A DNA stretch of 64,000 nucleotides from Capilliphycus robustus (GCF_034932365.1 NZ_JAYGHR010000065.1:83821-147820); one strand, 5' to 3'; shown: positions 1 through 10,267, counted from the stretch's first letter. The notes: generated from the letters alone by a model not told the origin. A program made the numbers and translations.

Positions 1-1
1 G

Positions 2-3000
2 GGAACTGCTGCAATTTATGTCAAAGATGATGATGTTGAAGAATTAGTTCTGGCTTTAGAGACTGTTCAAGAATTAGAAAGGCGTCAGTCTTTAATATCG
101 GCAGGTTTAACCCAATGTCAAGGCTTTAATTGGTCAACAATGGCAAATATTGTCAGTTCAACTTTGGTTAAAATAGCTCAAAAAATAAAGACATCAAATA
201 TAAATAAAAAAACGCACTTTCAGAAGTTTACCTATTCCAAACGCAGTCATTTTAATGAATTTCGTCGCTTTGGATATTATACAACTCTCAATCCTAATCA
301 GTGCGATCTTAAAGCCTATCAAGATTTATTAATTTATAATCTGATTATCGAACATCTCCCTCCCGCATCTAAACTCTTAGAAATTGGGGGTGGAAATTCC
401 CGAGTGATTCAAGCGTTAAAACAGGATTATGAGTGCTGGAATCTGGATAAATTAGAAGGTGCTGGAAATGGCCCAACTCAAGTTGATAATCAGTTAGGTT
501 ATCGTTTGATCAAAGATTATATTGGGAATTTTAACTCAGAACTTCCTTCAGAATATTTTGATGGTGTCTTCAGTATTTCTACTTTAGAACATATTCCTGA
601 AGATGAAACAAACTATCAAAGAATTTGTCAGGATATAGATAGAGTATTAAAGCCAGGAGGATGGTCTTTTCATTGCTTTGATATTGTGATCAAGCCTCAA
701 GAAGTTTGGACAAATAAACTTTTAACCTACCTATTTAATCAGCTTAAAACTCTGAATCCTTTAATTCCTTTTGAACAAATGCGGCAGGATTCAGATTTAT
801 ATGTCATGCCTGAATTAGCTTATAATCACTACTGGCAGCATATAACCCAAAAATCTTATCAAGAATTTGGTAAACCTGCTTCCTACAATATTTTCTGGCA
901 AAAACAATCCCAGCATAAACAAGTTTCATCTCCACAGATCAGGATACATCAGTCTTTACCTAAAATTTCAATTGTTACTCCTTCTCTCAATCAAGCTGAG
1001 TTTTTAGAAGCCTGTATTGACTCAGTTTTAAGTCAGAACTACCCGAACTTAGAATATATTATTATGGATGGGGGAAGTGTAGATGGTTCGGTGGAAATTA
1101 TCAAAAAATATGAAAAGTATTTAACTCATTGGCAAAGTCAATCCGATGGGGGTCATTATGCTGCAATCAATAGGGGATTTAGCCAAACAACAGGGAATAT
1201 TATGGCTTGGTTAAACTCTGATGACAAATACCATCCAGATGCTTTGTTCAAAGTCGCGGCTGTTTTTACTCAATATCAACAGGTTGAATGGATAACAGGA
1301 ATTCCAACAGAATGGAATCAACAAGGAAAAGGAATTCAACATCCAAGCTATCAGCTTCCTTGGTCAAGAAAACTCTTATTAGAAAAGCAAAATGTTCGAG
1401 ATAATCCTCAACTTCAACATCTATGGATTCAACAAGAAAGTACATTCTGGAAAAGATCGTTATGGGAAAAAGCAGGAGAGAAGTTACAAAATAATCTGCA
1501 ATTAGCGGCAGATTTTGAACTGTGGTTACGTTTTTCTCGTTATGCTCCTTTGTATCGAGTTCAGGCGTTAATTGGAGGTTTTCGTGTTTATAATAATCAA
1601 CGTTCAAACCTCTATAAACAGCAGTATTTTCAAGAAGTTGAACAGGTGGCAACAGCCGAATTACAATTGATTCAGCAAGGATTGTATAAGGCTGAAATTC
1701 CTACACCGGAAGTTCTTCGACTCAATGAAGAAGATATCATTGAGCTGAAAAAAATGGCTAATATGATCAGTTCATCTCTTTTAAATATAGTTCAAGACAT
1801 CAAAGAAAAAATAACAATTGTTACCAGCATCGCACCGAACAACCTAGAAAAACAAAAAACTGCGATCGCCAGTTGGAAATCACTAGGCTTTTCTGTCGTA
1901 TCCCTCAATACTTCTTCGGAAATTAAACAGCTTCAAACTTTGTATGAGAATGTAACTTTTCATCCCGTTACTCGTGATGCTGAAGCAGAAGTTGGAAAAC
2001 CCTTAATCTATCTCGATGATATTCTTAGTTTTTTACAGGGTCAAAACTCTAAAGTTTGTGGAATTGTTAATTCAGACGTGCAGCTAAAAGCCGATGAAAA
2101 ATTTTATTCTTGGGTTCTAGAACAAGCTGAAAATGCCGTTGTTTTTGGTTCTCGCATCGATATTGAGTCTTCTAATGAATTGCCAGGAGAAATTTATGAT
2201 AAAGGGTTTGATTTCTTCTTCTTTAACCAGCAATTTTTAACAGCATTTCCCAAGACTTCATTTTGCTTGGGTTTACCTTGGTGGGATTTTTGGGTTCCTT
2301 TAATCGCTTTACAACGAGGATGGACGTTAAAACGCCTGGTGACACCGATTGCTTATCACCTTAAACATTCTGTGAATTACAGTAATGAAAATTGGCAAAA
2401 ATATGGTATTTTGTTTGTTGAGTTTTTCAATAGTCAATTATCAAGCCAACTTCGAGAACAGCAGAAAATTAATCCCGTTCAATTGCAAGGAAACTTAATT
2501 AAAATTGCTAATCAATTTATTGAACAAGTTCTCACACAATCTATCACTCTAGAATATCAACCTTTTGTGAGTGAATCTGATGTCAGTCATAGCAGTCAGC
2601 AACACAACCCGTTACTATCTGTAGAACCCCAAAATCAGATCATTGCCGAAAATAGAAAGAGAATATTTCCGAGTATTGAACTTTTAAATCCTCATCTTCA
2701 AAGACCCTTATTTTCGGTAATGATTCCCACCTTTAATAAAATTAAATATCTCGAACAAACCCTGAAAAGTGTTCTAGAACAAGCATTCACTCCAGAGGAA
2801 ATGCAGATAGAAGTGATTAATGATCATCCAGATGCGACAATACAATCAGAACTAGAAGCAATTGTCAATCGAGTTAGCAACCGAGTTAAATTTTATCGTC
2901 ATCCTGAACAAAATATTGGTCAAACTGCAATCTTTAATTTGTGTTTACAACGCGCTCAAGGATATTGGATTCATTTATTACATGATGATGACTTTGTGTT

Positions 3001-6000
3001 ACCCGGATTTTATCAAAGTTTCCGAACTGCAATTGAACAAAATCAAAAGATTGGTGCTGCATTTTGTCGTCACTTTTATGTTGATGAAAACAATCGTCAG
3101 CGATCTCTATCATTTTTGGAACGAGAAACACCCGGTTTACTCGAAAATTGGCTAGAAAAAATTGCAACGTCTCAACGTATTCAACCCTCTTCAATTGTTG
3201 TTAAACGAAGTACCTACGAACGTTTAGGAGGTTTCTGTAAAGAAGCTGGATCAGCAGCAGATTGGGAAATGTGGAAGCGAATTGCAGCTTATTTTCCCAT
3301 TTGGTATGAACCTAAAGCACTCGCTTGTTACCGCTTACATTCGACTTCTTGGACATCTCGCTTATTGCAAACGGGAGGGAATATTTTAGATACCCTCCAA
3401 TCTATTGAAATTTCACAGTCTTATCTTCCACCAGAAAAAGCAGAAACACTCTCTAAACAAGCCCGAGAACATTATGCGTTTTATGCGTTAAATACGGCGA
3501 AACAAATGTTAGGAGTGGGGGAAGAAAAAACAGCGATCGCACAAATTAAAGCAGCAGTACAATGTAGTCAGTCTCAGCCTGTCAAAGATGCGATTATTCA
3601 GCTATTCAGTTCAGAAATATGGGGTTCTCAAGACTTAAATGGTATTTTGAAAGAAGTAACAACTCTATCAGAACAATATCGCCAAAATCCCAAAAATATA
3701 ACTGTTTTAGATAAACTGCGAAAAATCCGCCAAACATTAGGACAATTTTGGCTGAATACATCCTTGGAAAAATTAGATAATTTTTATACAGAAGATTGCG
3801 GAAAAATTCACCAAACCTTACTCAATACTGGGATAAAAAATGAACCGTTAACTGAAGATGAACAGTTAGCTGTTAATCAATGGATAGCCTATCTTTCTCA
3901 GGGTTTAAATCAACCTAATGCTATCCCACATCTCCTCGCCACAATGTTGTATTGCTATCCCCATCAACTCCCCTCTCAATGGTACAAAAACGCTCCTATT
4001 CCCAACTGGTTTGTGAATGATTATCTGACATTTATGCTGACACCACCTCATTTCTTTCAGCAAACCGGAGAAGTTGAACGTTATTATTCTTATCTGAAAG
4101 GATGGGTTGACTATCTTCATAGTCGAATCTTTAGTGATAAAACCTCAAAAACTTGGCAAGATATCGCTAATGTGTTTCTGCTTAGAATGAACGCGATTCC
4201 GCTTTATTTTAGTTCTGAAAATCTCAAAGATATCTATATAAAACGAGCGGAAATTATGGAGTTAGCGCTCTTAAGTCAGGGTAATAAACTAGATTATACC
4301 TTTCCGAAACGCTCTGAAAGCCTAGATAAAATTCGTTTAGGAATTCTCAGCACTCACTGGAACCCCCAAACGGAAACCTATTCAACGTTACCTGTTTTTG
4401 AACATCTTGATAGAAATCAGTTTGAAATTATTCTCTACACTTGTCAAATCAACAATCATCCTCTGGAAAAATATTGTCAGAGTCGTGCGGATCGTTGGAT
4501 CAAACTTCCTCAAAAATTAAGCGATCAAGTAAAAACCATTCGTGCTGATGATTTAGACATCCTTTTAATTGGTACAAATGTAACCGCAGTCACCCATTCT
4601 ATTACCCTGTTAGCGTTACATCGACTCGCAAGAATTCAAGTCACTTCGACTTCTTCTTGTGTGACAACGGGAATGCGAAATATTGATTATTATATCTCTG
4701 GAAATTTAACGGAATCTCCCCAAGCACCCCAACAATATAGTGAAAAATTAGCCGTCATTGAAGGAACTGCACATTGTTTTAATTACTACGCTATCCCACC
4801 TGCTCAACCAACAGTTCATCCTCAACGTTCTGATTTTAAACTTGATGAAAATACGGTTGTTTTTATCTCGGGTGCGAACTTTTATAAAATTATACCGGAG
4901 TTGAGAGAAACTTGGGCAAAAATTCTGGCAAAAGTTCCGAATTCTGTTTTAATTCTCTATCCCTTTAACCCCAACTGGACATCTAATTATGCTCGAATTC
5001 CTTTTCTCAATACCCTCAAAACCGCTTTTGAACGTTACAATGTTAAACCGAGTCGTCTGATGATTTTAGACACTCAACCCAGTCGAACGGATATTAAACA
5101 ATATCTAAAATTAGCAGATGTTTATTTAGATTCCTATCCCTTTTCTGGGGTGAATTCTTTGGTTGATCCATTAGAAGTTGGTTTAGTAACCATTACTCAA
5201 GAGGGTGATTCTTTCCGTTCAAAAATGGGATCATCTTTATTAAAATACCTAGCTTTAAATGACTTAATTGTTGACAGCGAAGATGCTTATATTAACTTAG
5301 CAGTTCAGTTGGCGACAGATGCTAAACTCCGACAAAAATATAGTCAAAATATTGCAGAAAAAATGCAGAAAAATCCTCCATTTTTAGATAGCTATCGTTA
5401 TTCTAAAAAGATGGAGTCGCTATTTAAGCAACTGTTCAATACTTTGAAACAACAGCAAGAATTTCCTGAAATTCCTCTCAACACAGCGATCGCCAGACGA
5501 GACTATTTATCGGAGTTAGTTCATCATATTAATCTCTACACACTTAATCCCTCTGAGGAAGCTATTATCGAACGTTTACGGCAACTTCGTAAAGTGATGG
5601 CGGAATATTGGTTAAAAATTTCTCCTGATCAATTAGAAGAAGTTTACAAAGGACATATGGGAAATGGTTATCAAGTGTTACTCAGTCGCGGAATTCAGCA
5701 TGAAGCTTTAATCGAAGCTGAACGTCAATTTGTCGATGAACTTACTCAAGTCGCAACGGGTTTAAAACATCCAAATTCACTCAACTGTTTAATGGCGGCT
5801 ATGTTGTATTATGTCCCCGGAAAAATGTTAGTTCGAGATGCAGAGAAACGTTTACCCAGTTGGTTAATAAAAGACTATCAAACGGTATTTGAAAATCAAC
5901 AAGCTTTGCAGAAAGTTGAACAGACATTAGCCGCAGCACAGGTAAAACTCACACCGGAAACCTTAACTCAAAATACTCTTGATCTTCAAAATAAACAATA

Positions 6001-6367
6001 TCAGAATCGCCTACAAGGTTGTCTAAACTTATATCGTATTGATCCGTCCAATCAATCTGTTGTAGAAGAATTACGTCAAATTCGGCGACAACTAGCAGAT
6101 TTTTGGTTAACTCTAGCAGAAACGGAGTTAGAATCAGTTGAGCAAAGTTCTATCGGAAAATGTTCTCAACTTTTCTATAGAAGTGATTTTATCGGCGAAC
6201 CGTTAACGGAAACCGAACAGGAATTTTATCAACAATTAATAACTCAGTTGAGTCAGAGATCAAAAGCTCAAAAAACTGTCAATTTTATCTTAGCTGCAAG
6301 GCTTTATTCCCCTCTTGAACCATTGCAAATTCCCGAACTTTTAGCTTTACCTTCATGGCTACACTAG
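2..6367 (+). CDS. Giant multidomain glycosyltransferase/methyltransferase, 5' end outside window
   Basis: The frame is open to the first base of the window, so this is a partial gene; the first in-frame ATG (140) is probably internal, because bases 2-139 encode a typical GT4 C-terminus (GTAAIYVKDDDVEEL). Order after that: SAM methyltransferase (LLEIGGGNS near 380), GT2 domain A (about 960-1700, DGGSVDGS and NSDD), a GT-like domain with NSDVQL (about 1810-2450), GT2 domain B (about 2700-3480, LLHDDDF), then a SPINDLY/O-GlcNAc-transferase-like catalytic domain (about 4330-5450). Three related ~100-residue helical modules start near 3706, 5569 and 6064 (LRKIRQTLGQFW, LRQLRKVMAEYW, LRQIRRQLADFW). 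Such proteins build polysaccharide or glycosylate protein/lipid at the cell surface; acceptor and sugars are unknown. Families are clear, product is not. Confidence 0.85.
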   Translation, partial: GTAAIYVKDDDVEELVLALETVQELERRQSLISAGLTQCQGFNWSTMANIVSSTLVKIAQKIKTSNINKKTHFQKFTYSKRSHFNEFRRFGYYTTLNPNQCDLKAYQDLLIYNLIIEHLPPASKLLEIGGGNSRVIQALKQDYECWNLDKLEGAGNGPTQVDNQLGYRLIKDYIGNFNSELPSEYFDGVFSISTLEHIPEDETNYQRICQDIDRVLKPGGWSFHCFDIVIKPQEVWTNKLLTYLFNQLKTLNPLIPFEQMRQDSDLYVMPELAYNHYWQHITQKSYQEFGKPASYNIFWQKQSQHKQVSSPQIRIHQSLPKISIVTPSLNQAEFLEACIDSVLSQNYPNLEYIIMDGGSVDGSVEIIKKYEKYLTHWQSQSDGGHYAAINRGFSQTTGNIMAWLNSDDKYHPDALFKVAAVFTQYQQVEWITGIPTEWNQQGKGIQHPSYQLPWSRKLLLEKQNVRDNPQLQHLWIQQESTFWKRSLWEKAGEKLQNNLQLAADFELWLRFSRYAPLYRVQALIGGFRVYNNQRSNLYKQQYFQEVEQVATAELQLIQQGLYKAEIPTPEVLRLNEEDIIELKKMANMISSSLLNIVQDIKEKITIVTSIAPNNLEKQKTAIASWKSLGFSVVSLNTSSEIKQLQTLYENVTFHPVTRDAEAEVGKPLIYLDDILSFLQGQNSKVCGIVNSDVQLKADEKFYSWVLEQAENAVVFGSRIDIESSNELPGEIYDKGFDFFFFNQQFLTAFPKTSFCLGLPWWDFWVPLIALQRGWTLKRLVTPIAYHLKHSVNYSNENWQKYGILFVEFFNSQLSSQLREQQKINPVQLQGNLIKIANQFIEQVLTQSITLEYQPFVSESDVSHSSQQHNPLLSVEPQNQIIAENRKRIFPSIELLNPHLQRPLFSVMIPTFNKIKYLEQTLKSVLEQAFTPEEMQIEVINDHPDATIQSELEAIVNRVSNRVKFYRHPEQNIGQTAIFNLCLQRAQGYWIHLLHDDDFVLPGFYQSFRTAIEQNQKIGAAFCRHFYVDENNRQRSLSFLERETPGLLENWLEKIATSQRIQPSSIVVKRSTYERLGGFCKEAGSAADWEMWKRIAAYFPIWYEPKALACYRLHSTSWTSRLLQTGGNILDTLQSIEISQSYLPPEKAETLSKQAREHYAFYALNTAKQMLGVGEEKTAIAQIKAAVQCSQSQPVKDAIIQLFSSEIWGSQDLNGILKEVTTLSEQYRQNPKNITVLDKLRKIRQTLGQFWLNTSLEKLDNFYTEDCGKIHQTLLNTGIKNEPLTEDEQLAVNQWIAYLSQGLNQPNAIPHLLATMLYCYPHQLPSQWYKNAPIPNWFVNDYLTFMLTPPHFFQQTGEVERYYSYLKGWVDYLHSRIFSDKTSKTWQDIANVFLLRMNAIPLYFSSENLKDIYIKRAEIMELALLSQGNKLDYTFPKRSESLDKIRLGILSTHWNPQTETYSTLPVFEHLDRNQFEIILYTCQINNHPLEKYCQSRADRWIKLPQKLSDQVKTIRADDLDILLIGTNVTAVTHSITLLALHRLARIQVTSTSSCVTTGMRNIDYYISGNLTESPQAPQQYSEKLAVIEGTAHCFNYYAIPPAQPTVHPQRSDFKLDENTVVFISGANFYKIIPELRETWAKILAKVPNSVLILYPFNPNWTSNYARIPFLNTLKTAFERYNVKPSRLMILDTQPSRTDIKQYLKLADVYLDSYPFSGVNSLVDPLEVGLVTITQEGDSFRSKMGSSLLKYLALNDLIVDSEDAYINLAVQLATDAKLRQKYSQNIAEKMQKNPPFLDSYRYSKKMESLFKQLFNTLKQQQEFPEIPLNTAIARRDYLSELVHHINLYTLNPSEEAIIERLRQLRKVMAEYWLKISPDQLEEVYKGHMGNGYQVLLSRGIQHEALIEAERQFVDELTQVATGLKHPNSLNCLMAAMLYYVPGKMLVRDAEKRLPSWLIKDYQTVFENQQALQKVEQTLAAAQVKLTPETLTQNTLDLQNKQYQNRLQGCLNLYRIDPSNQSVVEELRQIRRQLADFWLTLAETELESVEQSSIGKCSQLFYRSDFIGEPLTETEQEFYQQLITQLSQRSKAQKTVNFILAARLYSPLEPLQIPELLALPSWLH

Positions 6368-6398
6368 GGAGAATTCATCAATATCCCTACCAATGTAG

Positions 6399-6453
6399 GG
6401 GCGGGTTCAGTCGAGATTTATGTCTCTCACAAACCAGCTTAATAAACCCGCCC
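6399..6453. repeat. Dispersed inverted repeat, GGGCGGGTT family
   Basis: Nine-base arms GGGCGGGTT (6399-6407) and AACCCGCCC (6445-6453) bracket a loop; a degenerate second copy follows near 6482 (GGTGGGTTCAACCGAGAT). A related element lies at 41898-41953. It occupies the spacer upstream of the peroxidase gene and looks like a dispersed non-coding repeat rather than a terminator, as no T-run follows. Confidence 0.5.
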
Positions 6454-6620
6454 AACCCCTCACGAGTTTTTTCAGTGTAAGGGTGGGTTCAACCGAGATT
6501 GAGCTCTGTAGCCCAAAAATCAACGGACAGACTGAGTTTTTAAAGAATTTTTGGGGAAAGTTTGAAATTTCAGTGCGCTTATTTAATAATAAGATCTGTA
6601 CTACGACATCATCATCAAAA

Positions 6621-7085
6621 ATGCCTTTACCCACTGAGCTAAAAACCTTAGAAGGACATCCCCTTTCACCCGAGAGACTGGCCAATAAAGTCATCCTTTT
6701 TGTCAACGTTGCGAGCAAATGTGGCTTAACACCTCAGTATAAAGGTCTAGTGGCACTACATAATGAATTTGCAGCTCGTGGCTTTGAAATTGTTGGCGTT
6801 CCTTGCAACCAGTTTGGCGCTCAAGAACCCGGTACTCCCGAAGAAATAAAAACCTTTACTCAAAGCAAGTACGAAGTAGATTTTACCCTACTGGAAAAGC
6901 AAGATGTTAACGGAGCAAAGCGCAGTTCTTTATATCAATTTCTCATCGGTGAAGGGCCAGATATTGCCTGGAACTTTGGTAAGTTTTTGGTGGGGCGAAC
7001 AGGTGAAGTCGTCGCTCGTTTTGAACCTCAAATTGCTCCAGATGATCCGAGTTTACGGGCTGAAATCGAAAAAGCTCTCTCATAG
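6621..7085 (+). CDS. Glutathione peroxidase-like protein
   Basis: A 154-residue thiol peroxidase of the GPx family, expected to reduce hydrogen or lipid hydroperoxides in the cytoplasm. Peroxidatic Cys34 sits in VNVASKCGLTPQY, followed by the family motif PCNQFGAQEPG with its Gln and by WNFGKFLV, which supplies Trp and Asn of the catalytic tetrad. The position that is a resolving Cys in thioredoxin-dependent homologues reads FTQSKYE here, so it lacks that Cys, as in some cyanobacterial NADPH-type GPx-like enzymes (family knowledge). The frame is open back to 6420, but the added 67 residues look non-coding and overlap the dispersed repeat, so ATG 6621 is preferred although no clear Shine-Dalgarno precedes it. 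Confidence 0.88.
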   Translation: MPLPTELKTLEGHPLSPERLANKVILFVNVASKCGLTPQYKGLVALHNEFAARGFEIVGVPCNQFGAQEPGTPEEIKTFTQSKYEVDFTLLEKQDVNGAKRSSLYQFLIGEGPDIAWNFGKFLVGRTGEVVARFEPQIAPDDPSLRAEIEKALS

Positions 7086-7583
7086 TTTTGAGCGGTATCG
7101 CCAGCTAAACAAAGCTTAGAACAGATCCTCGTCTTCAGCGCAAGCAAGACGGGGAAAATGTAAAATCATCAGTCAGTTTGAAGTGACTCCGATGTAAAAT
7201 ATTAACAGACGAAAAACCACTAAGACACAAGGAACACCAAGAGCGAGTTTTAGAGTCTTTGTGTCGTGGGGGTGAATTTACCCATCCCAAAAATCCCATC
7301 AGTATAACACATTTTTTGCATTAGTATTAGTGTAAAATAGAGTTAAGTTTTAATCTTCCTAATGAAGATAAATTTTCATTGAGTTTATATCAAAGGTGAG
7401 AGAACCTATAATTTTTAGATCTTCTTTTCTCAGTCTCCTCTCTCTTGAGTTATAAAACCCGTTGAACTTCTATCCTCAAAAATATTTCTTAAGCCAGAGG
7501 TAAATAATTAGCTATTTTTTTACAGTATTAAACAGCAAGTTAAATTGCAAAATAACAGCCATAAAATCTACAGGAGAGTTTGC
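7086..7583. other. Intergenic region with a repeat relic
   Basis: About 500 bases without a convincing gene. Near 7210-7270 there is a degenerate copy of the CCACTAAGACAC...CTTTGTGTC repeat that forms the tandem array at 15973-16400. The last 100 bases are AT-rich and should carry the promoter of the lipoprotein gene, but no clear -35/-10 pair was identified. Confidence 0.45.
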
Positions 7584-8099
7584 ATGATTAGAAGATTAAT
7601 AGGCGCTATCAAATCTACTTCTTTGAAAAGTGTTTTAACTATTGTTTTAGCGGGGATTTTAGTCGTTGTTACAACGGCTTGTAATGCTAAACCTCCGGCT
7701 CCTAATATTACAGGTTCGGGAGAATATCACAGCAGTAAAGGACAGCAGAAAGAGCTTTATGCACCTGTTCAGAAGAAGAAATCAGGTGGAATGTATCCTT
7801 ATGAAGATATGGATACAGAACCGAGCAATTACACAAAACGCAAGGCTAATGAGTTAGTAGAAAATGCAAAGAGAAATGTTAGCAAAGTGAATGGCCCTGA
7901 AGAATTTGCCGAAAATTACAGACAGGGAACCCCACTGAATGAACGAGTGCAAAATATCTCCGAAGATGTCGGTCAGTCTGCTAAACAGTTCACAGAAGAT
8001 GTAGCATCTGGAGCAAAACGCAACGTTCAGAAGTTGAAAGAAAATACTCAAAACGCTATCGAACACCCGGAAACTTTTGTTGATCACTTACAACGGTAA
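7584..8099 (+). CDS. Putative secreted lipoprotein, function unknown
   Basis: 171 residues. The start at ATG 7584 is set by a good ribosome binding site (CAGGAGAG, six bases upstream) and by a typical export signal: basic MIRRLIGAIK, then a hydrophobic stretch ending in VVVTTACN, a degenerate lipobox with a candidate lipidated Cys. The mature part is hydrophilic, with repeated motifs (AKRNVSKV, AKRNVQKL) and alternating charges that suggest an amphipathic helical tail. No catalytic motif is visible and the family was not recognised. A frame extension to 7545 lacks a ribosome site. A strong terminator follows. It is convergent with the DM13 gene. Confidence 0.75.
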   Translation: MIRRLIGAIKSTSLKSVLTIVLAGILVVVTTACNAKPPAPNITGSGEYHSSKGQQKELYAPVQKKKSGGMYPYEDMDTEPSNYTKRKANELVENAKRNVSKVNGPEEFAENYRQGTPLNERVQNISEDVGQSAKQFTEDVASGAKRNVQKLKENTQNAIEHPETFVDHLQR

Positions 8100-8122
8100 G
8101 TTTGAGAAAAAATAGAATCTTT

Positions 8123-8148
8123 ACAAGGGGCTTAAGCCCCTTGTTTTT
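8123..8148 (+). terminator. Rho-independent terminator of the lipoprotein gene
   Basis: Perfect hairpin ACAAGGGG-CTTAAG-CCCCTTGT (8123-8144) followed directly by a T-run, 23 bases after the stop codon of the lipoprotein gene. Confidence 0.9.
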
Positions 8149-8162
8149 AACTGATCTAAACC

Positions 8163-8633
8163 TTAAAAACTTGCATAACCAAATGTCACATCAAATTTAC
8201 GACACCAAATCCCAACAGACTTATATTGACTGATATCCAGATTATCCGGAAGTAGATACCGTTGCGCTCCCTCAAAACTTTGTAGAGAGGTCAGTGTCAT
8301 ATATTCTTCTTTTTTAGGTTTAACTGGAATTGTGCTATTTCGATGTAAAATGACATTAACATCAGGGCCTTGAGCTGTGGTAAATGCACCATCAAATTCT
8401 AAATACCGTTTACCATTTTCAGTAACAATCCGAGCCATTCCTTTCGTGGGATGATCCTGTTCAACTGTTACAAAAGAACCCGTTGCAATAATATTATTAT
8501 TTTGAGCGATCAATGGAGTTGCAGCCGAGGCGGGAAGCGTCGAAGCGACAGAGGTCAAAGCCACTTCACCGATCACTGTATTTAAGAGAATAACAGAAGC
8601 GATACTAACCGTTTTTAAAGTGTTGATGAGCAT
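8163..8633 (-). CDS. Secreted DM13-domain protein
   Basis: 156 residues. An N-terminal hydrophobic segment with an Ala-rich site (ASAAT) predicts Sec export to the periplasm or thylakoid lumen. The rest matches a DM13 domain: a strand start with FVTVEQDHPTKGMARI, the GPDVNVIL core, and the closing VGIWCRKFDVTFGYASF that holds the conserved Cys in the W-C-x-x-F pattern. DM13 is a family of beta proteins proposed to carry redox groups; a role here is inference. The gene stands alone, convergent with the lipoprotein gene and divergent from der. Only one Cys is visible in the mature domain. Confidence 0.8.
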   Translation of the reverse strand: MLINTLKTVSIASVILLNTVIGEVALTSVASTLPASAATPLIAQNNNIIATGSFVTVEQDHPTKGMARIVTENGKRYLEFDGAFTTAQGPDVNVILHRNSTIPVKPKKEEYMTLTSLQSFEGAQRYLLPDNLDISQYKSVGIWCRKFDVTFGYASF

Positions 8634-8849
8634 AAACTTATCTCCGTTTCCGATTTCCTTACATTCACTAAGATAGAAGCTAAACTTGGGAAACAGATGA
8701 TATGTAAAATAGAAAATGCTGAAAATTAATGAAATTGACCTCAGACCCTTCTCAGGGTTTTCTCACATTTTGTCTCTATTTCCAAGAGAACTCGCTACAA
8801 TAGAAGGTTGAATATAGAAGATTGCCAGTGACGAGCTGCTCTAAACCCC

Positions 8850-10211
8850 ATGCCCTTACCGATTGTCGCAATTATTGGACGCCCAAATGTAGGTAAATCT
8901 ACCCTGGTAAACCGCCTCACTGAAAGCCAAGAAGCCATTGTTCACGATCAACCGGGGATGACTCGCGATCGCACCTATCGCCACGCCTATTGGCAAGATC
9001 GAGAGTTTTCGGTGGTCGATACCGGAGGCTTGATTTTTGATGATGATACCGAATTTTTGCCCCTGATTCGTGAACAGGTGATGGTCGCTTTAGCAGAAGC
9101 CACAGTCGCGATTTTTGTAGTAGATGGACAAGTCGGGCTAACGGGGGGAGATGAAGCGATCGCCAGTTGGTTGCGTGAACATTCGGTTCCGGTACTCTTA
9201 GCCGTGAATAAATGCGAATCTCCCACAGCCGGCTTAATGCAATCGATGCAATTTTGGGAACTTGGCTTAGGAAATCCTTTCCCCATTTCCAGCATACATG
9301 GCAGTGGGACAGGCGAGTTACTCGATGAATTAATCCAATATATTCCCCGCCGTGATGAAATCGAAGAATCCACCGAAATTCGAGTGGCAATTGTCGGGCG
9401 TCCGAATGTTGGAAAATCCAGTTTATTGAATGCCTTTTTAGGAGAAAATCGCGCCATTGTTAGCCCGATTTCTGGTACAACTCGGGATGCGATCGATACC
9501 GTCGTTGAACGCAACGAAAAGACTTACCGTTTAATTGATACAGCCGGAATTCGTCGCAAAAAAAATGTCGAATATGGGGCGGAATTTTTTGGCATTAATC
9601 GTGCCTTTAAAGCCATTCGTCGAGCCGATGTTGTGCTGTTAGTGCTTGATGCCGTTGATCGCGTCACCGAACAGGATCTCAAGTTAGCAAATCGCATCGT
9701 AGAAGAAGGTCGCGCTTGTGTAATTGTCGTCAATAAATGGGATACCGTTGAGAAAGATACCTACACCATTTTAGAATACGAACGAGAAGTCAAATCAAGA
9801 CTGTATTTCATCGAATGGGCGAAAACCATTTTTGTCAGTGCCTTAACCGGACAACGAGTAGAAAAAATTATCGATTTAGTCGATCAAGCCGTCGCCGAAC
9901 ATCAACGCCGCGTTAGTACCGCCGTGATTAATGACGTGATCGAAGAAGCCGTCAGGTGGCATTCTCCCCCCACCACTCGCCAGGGTAAACAAGGGAAAAT
10001 TTATTATGGGACTCAAGTCAGTAGCCAACCGCCAACACTGGTATTATTTGTCAATGATCCCAAACGATTTAATGAAAATTACCGTCGTTATATGGAAAGT
10101 CAATTTCGCCAACAATTGGGCTTTTTAGGCACACCTATTCGGTTAATTTGGCGCGGGAAACCAGCCCGAGAAGTCGAACGCAATACAGCCAACCGAGCCA
10201 CAAAAGTTTAA
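8850..10211 (+). CDS. der: Ribosome biogenesis GTPase Der (EngA)
   Basis: 453 residues with the double-GTPase layout unique to Der: G1 motifs GRPNVGKST (residues 10-18) and GRPNVGKSS (about 183), G3 motifs DTGG and DTAGIRRK, G4 motifs NKCE and NKWD, then a C-terminal KH-like domain ending in GTPIRLIWRGKPAREV. Der acts late in 50S ribosomal subunit maturation and is generally essential. The first G4 reads NKCE instead of the usual NKxD, a known variation in the first G domain. Start ATG 8850 gives the canonical MPLPIVAIIG N-terminus. It heads the conserved run der-cbiQ-pipX-pipY-sepF-proC. Confidence 0.97.
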   Translation: MPLPIVAIIGRPNVGKSTLVNRLTESQEAIVHDQPGMTRDRTYRHAYWQDREFSVVDTGGLIFDDDTEFLPLIREQVMVALAEATVAIFVVDGQVGLTGGDEAIASWLREHSVPVLLAVNKCESPTAGLMQSMQFWELGLGNPFPISSIHGSGTGELLDELIQYIPRRDEIEESTEIRVAIVGRPNVGKSSLLNAFLGENRAIVSPISGTTRDAIDTVVERNEKTYRLIDTAGIRRKKNVEYGAEFFGINRAFKAIRRADVVLLVLDAVDRVTEQDLKLANRIVEEGRACVIVVNKWDTVEKDTYTILEYEREVKSRLYFIEWAKTIFVSALTGQRVEKIIDLVDQAVAEHQRRVSTAVINDVIEEAVRWHSPPTTRQGKQGKIYYGTQVSSQPPTLVLFVNDPKRFNENYRRYMESQFRQQLGFLGTPIRLIWRGKPAREVERNTANRATKV

Positions 10212-10239
10212 CTCTCACCAGTCTTTGCAGTTGACAGTT

Positions 10240-10267
10240 GTAGGGGCAATTGATGAATTACCCGTAC
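10240..10267. repeat. Dispersed palindromic repeat, TTGATNAA-centred
   Basis: A 28-base imperfect palindrome (GTAGGGGCAATTGATG / AATTACCCGTAC) in the der-cbiQ spacer. A nearly perfect copy lies at 19465-19492. The same spacer (10212-10455) also holds low-complexity CTGTTCACTGATAACTG-type repeats and a GC-rich hairpin around 10374-10412. Confidence 0.55.

Noticed and set aside
8917..9733. Three minus-strand open frames inside der
   Set aside because: They are shadows of the highly conserved GTPase gene, with no family features.
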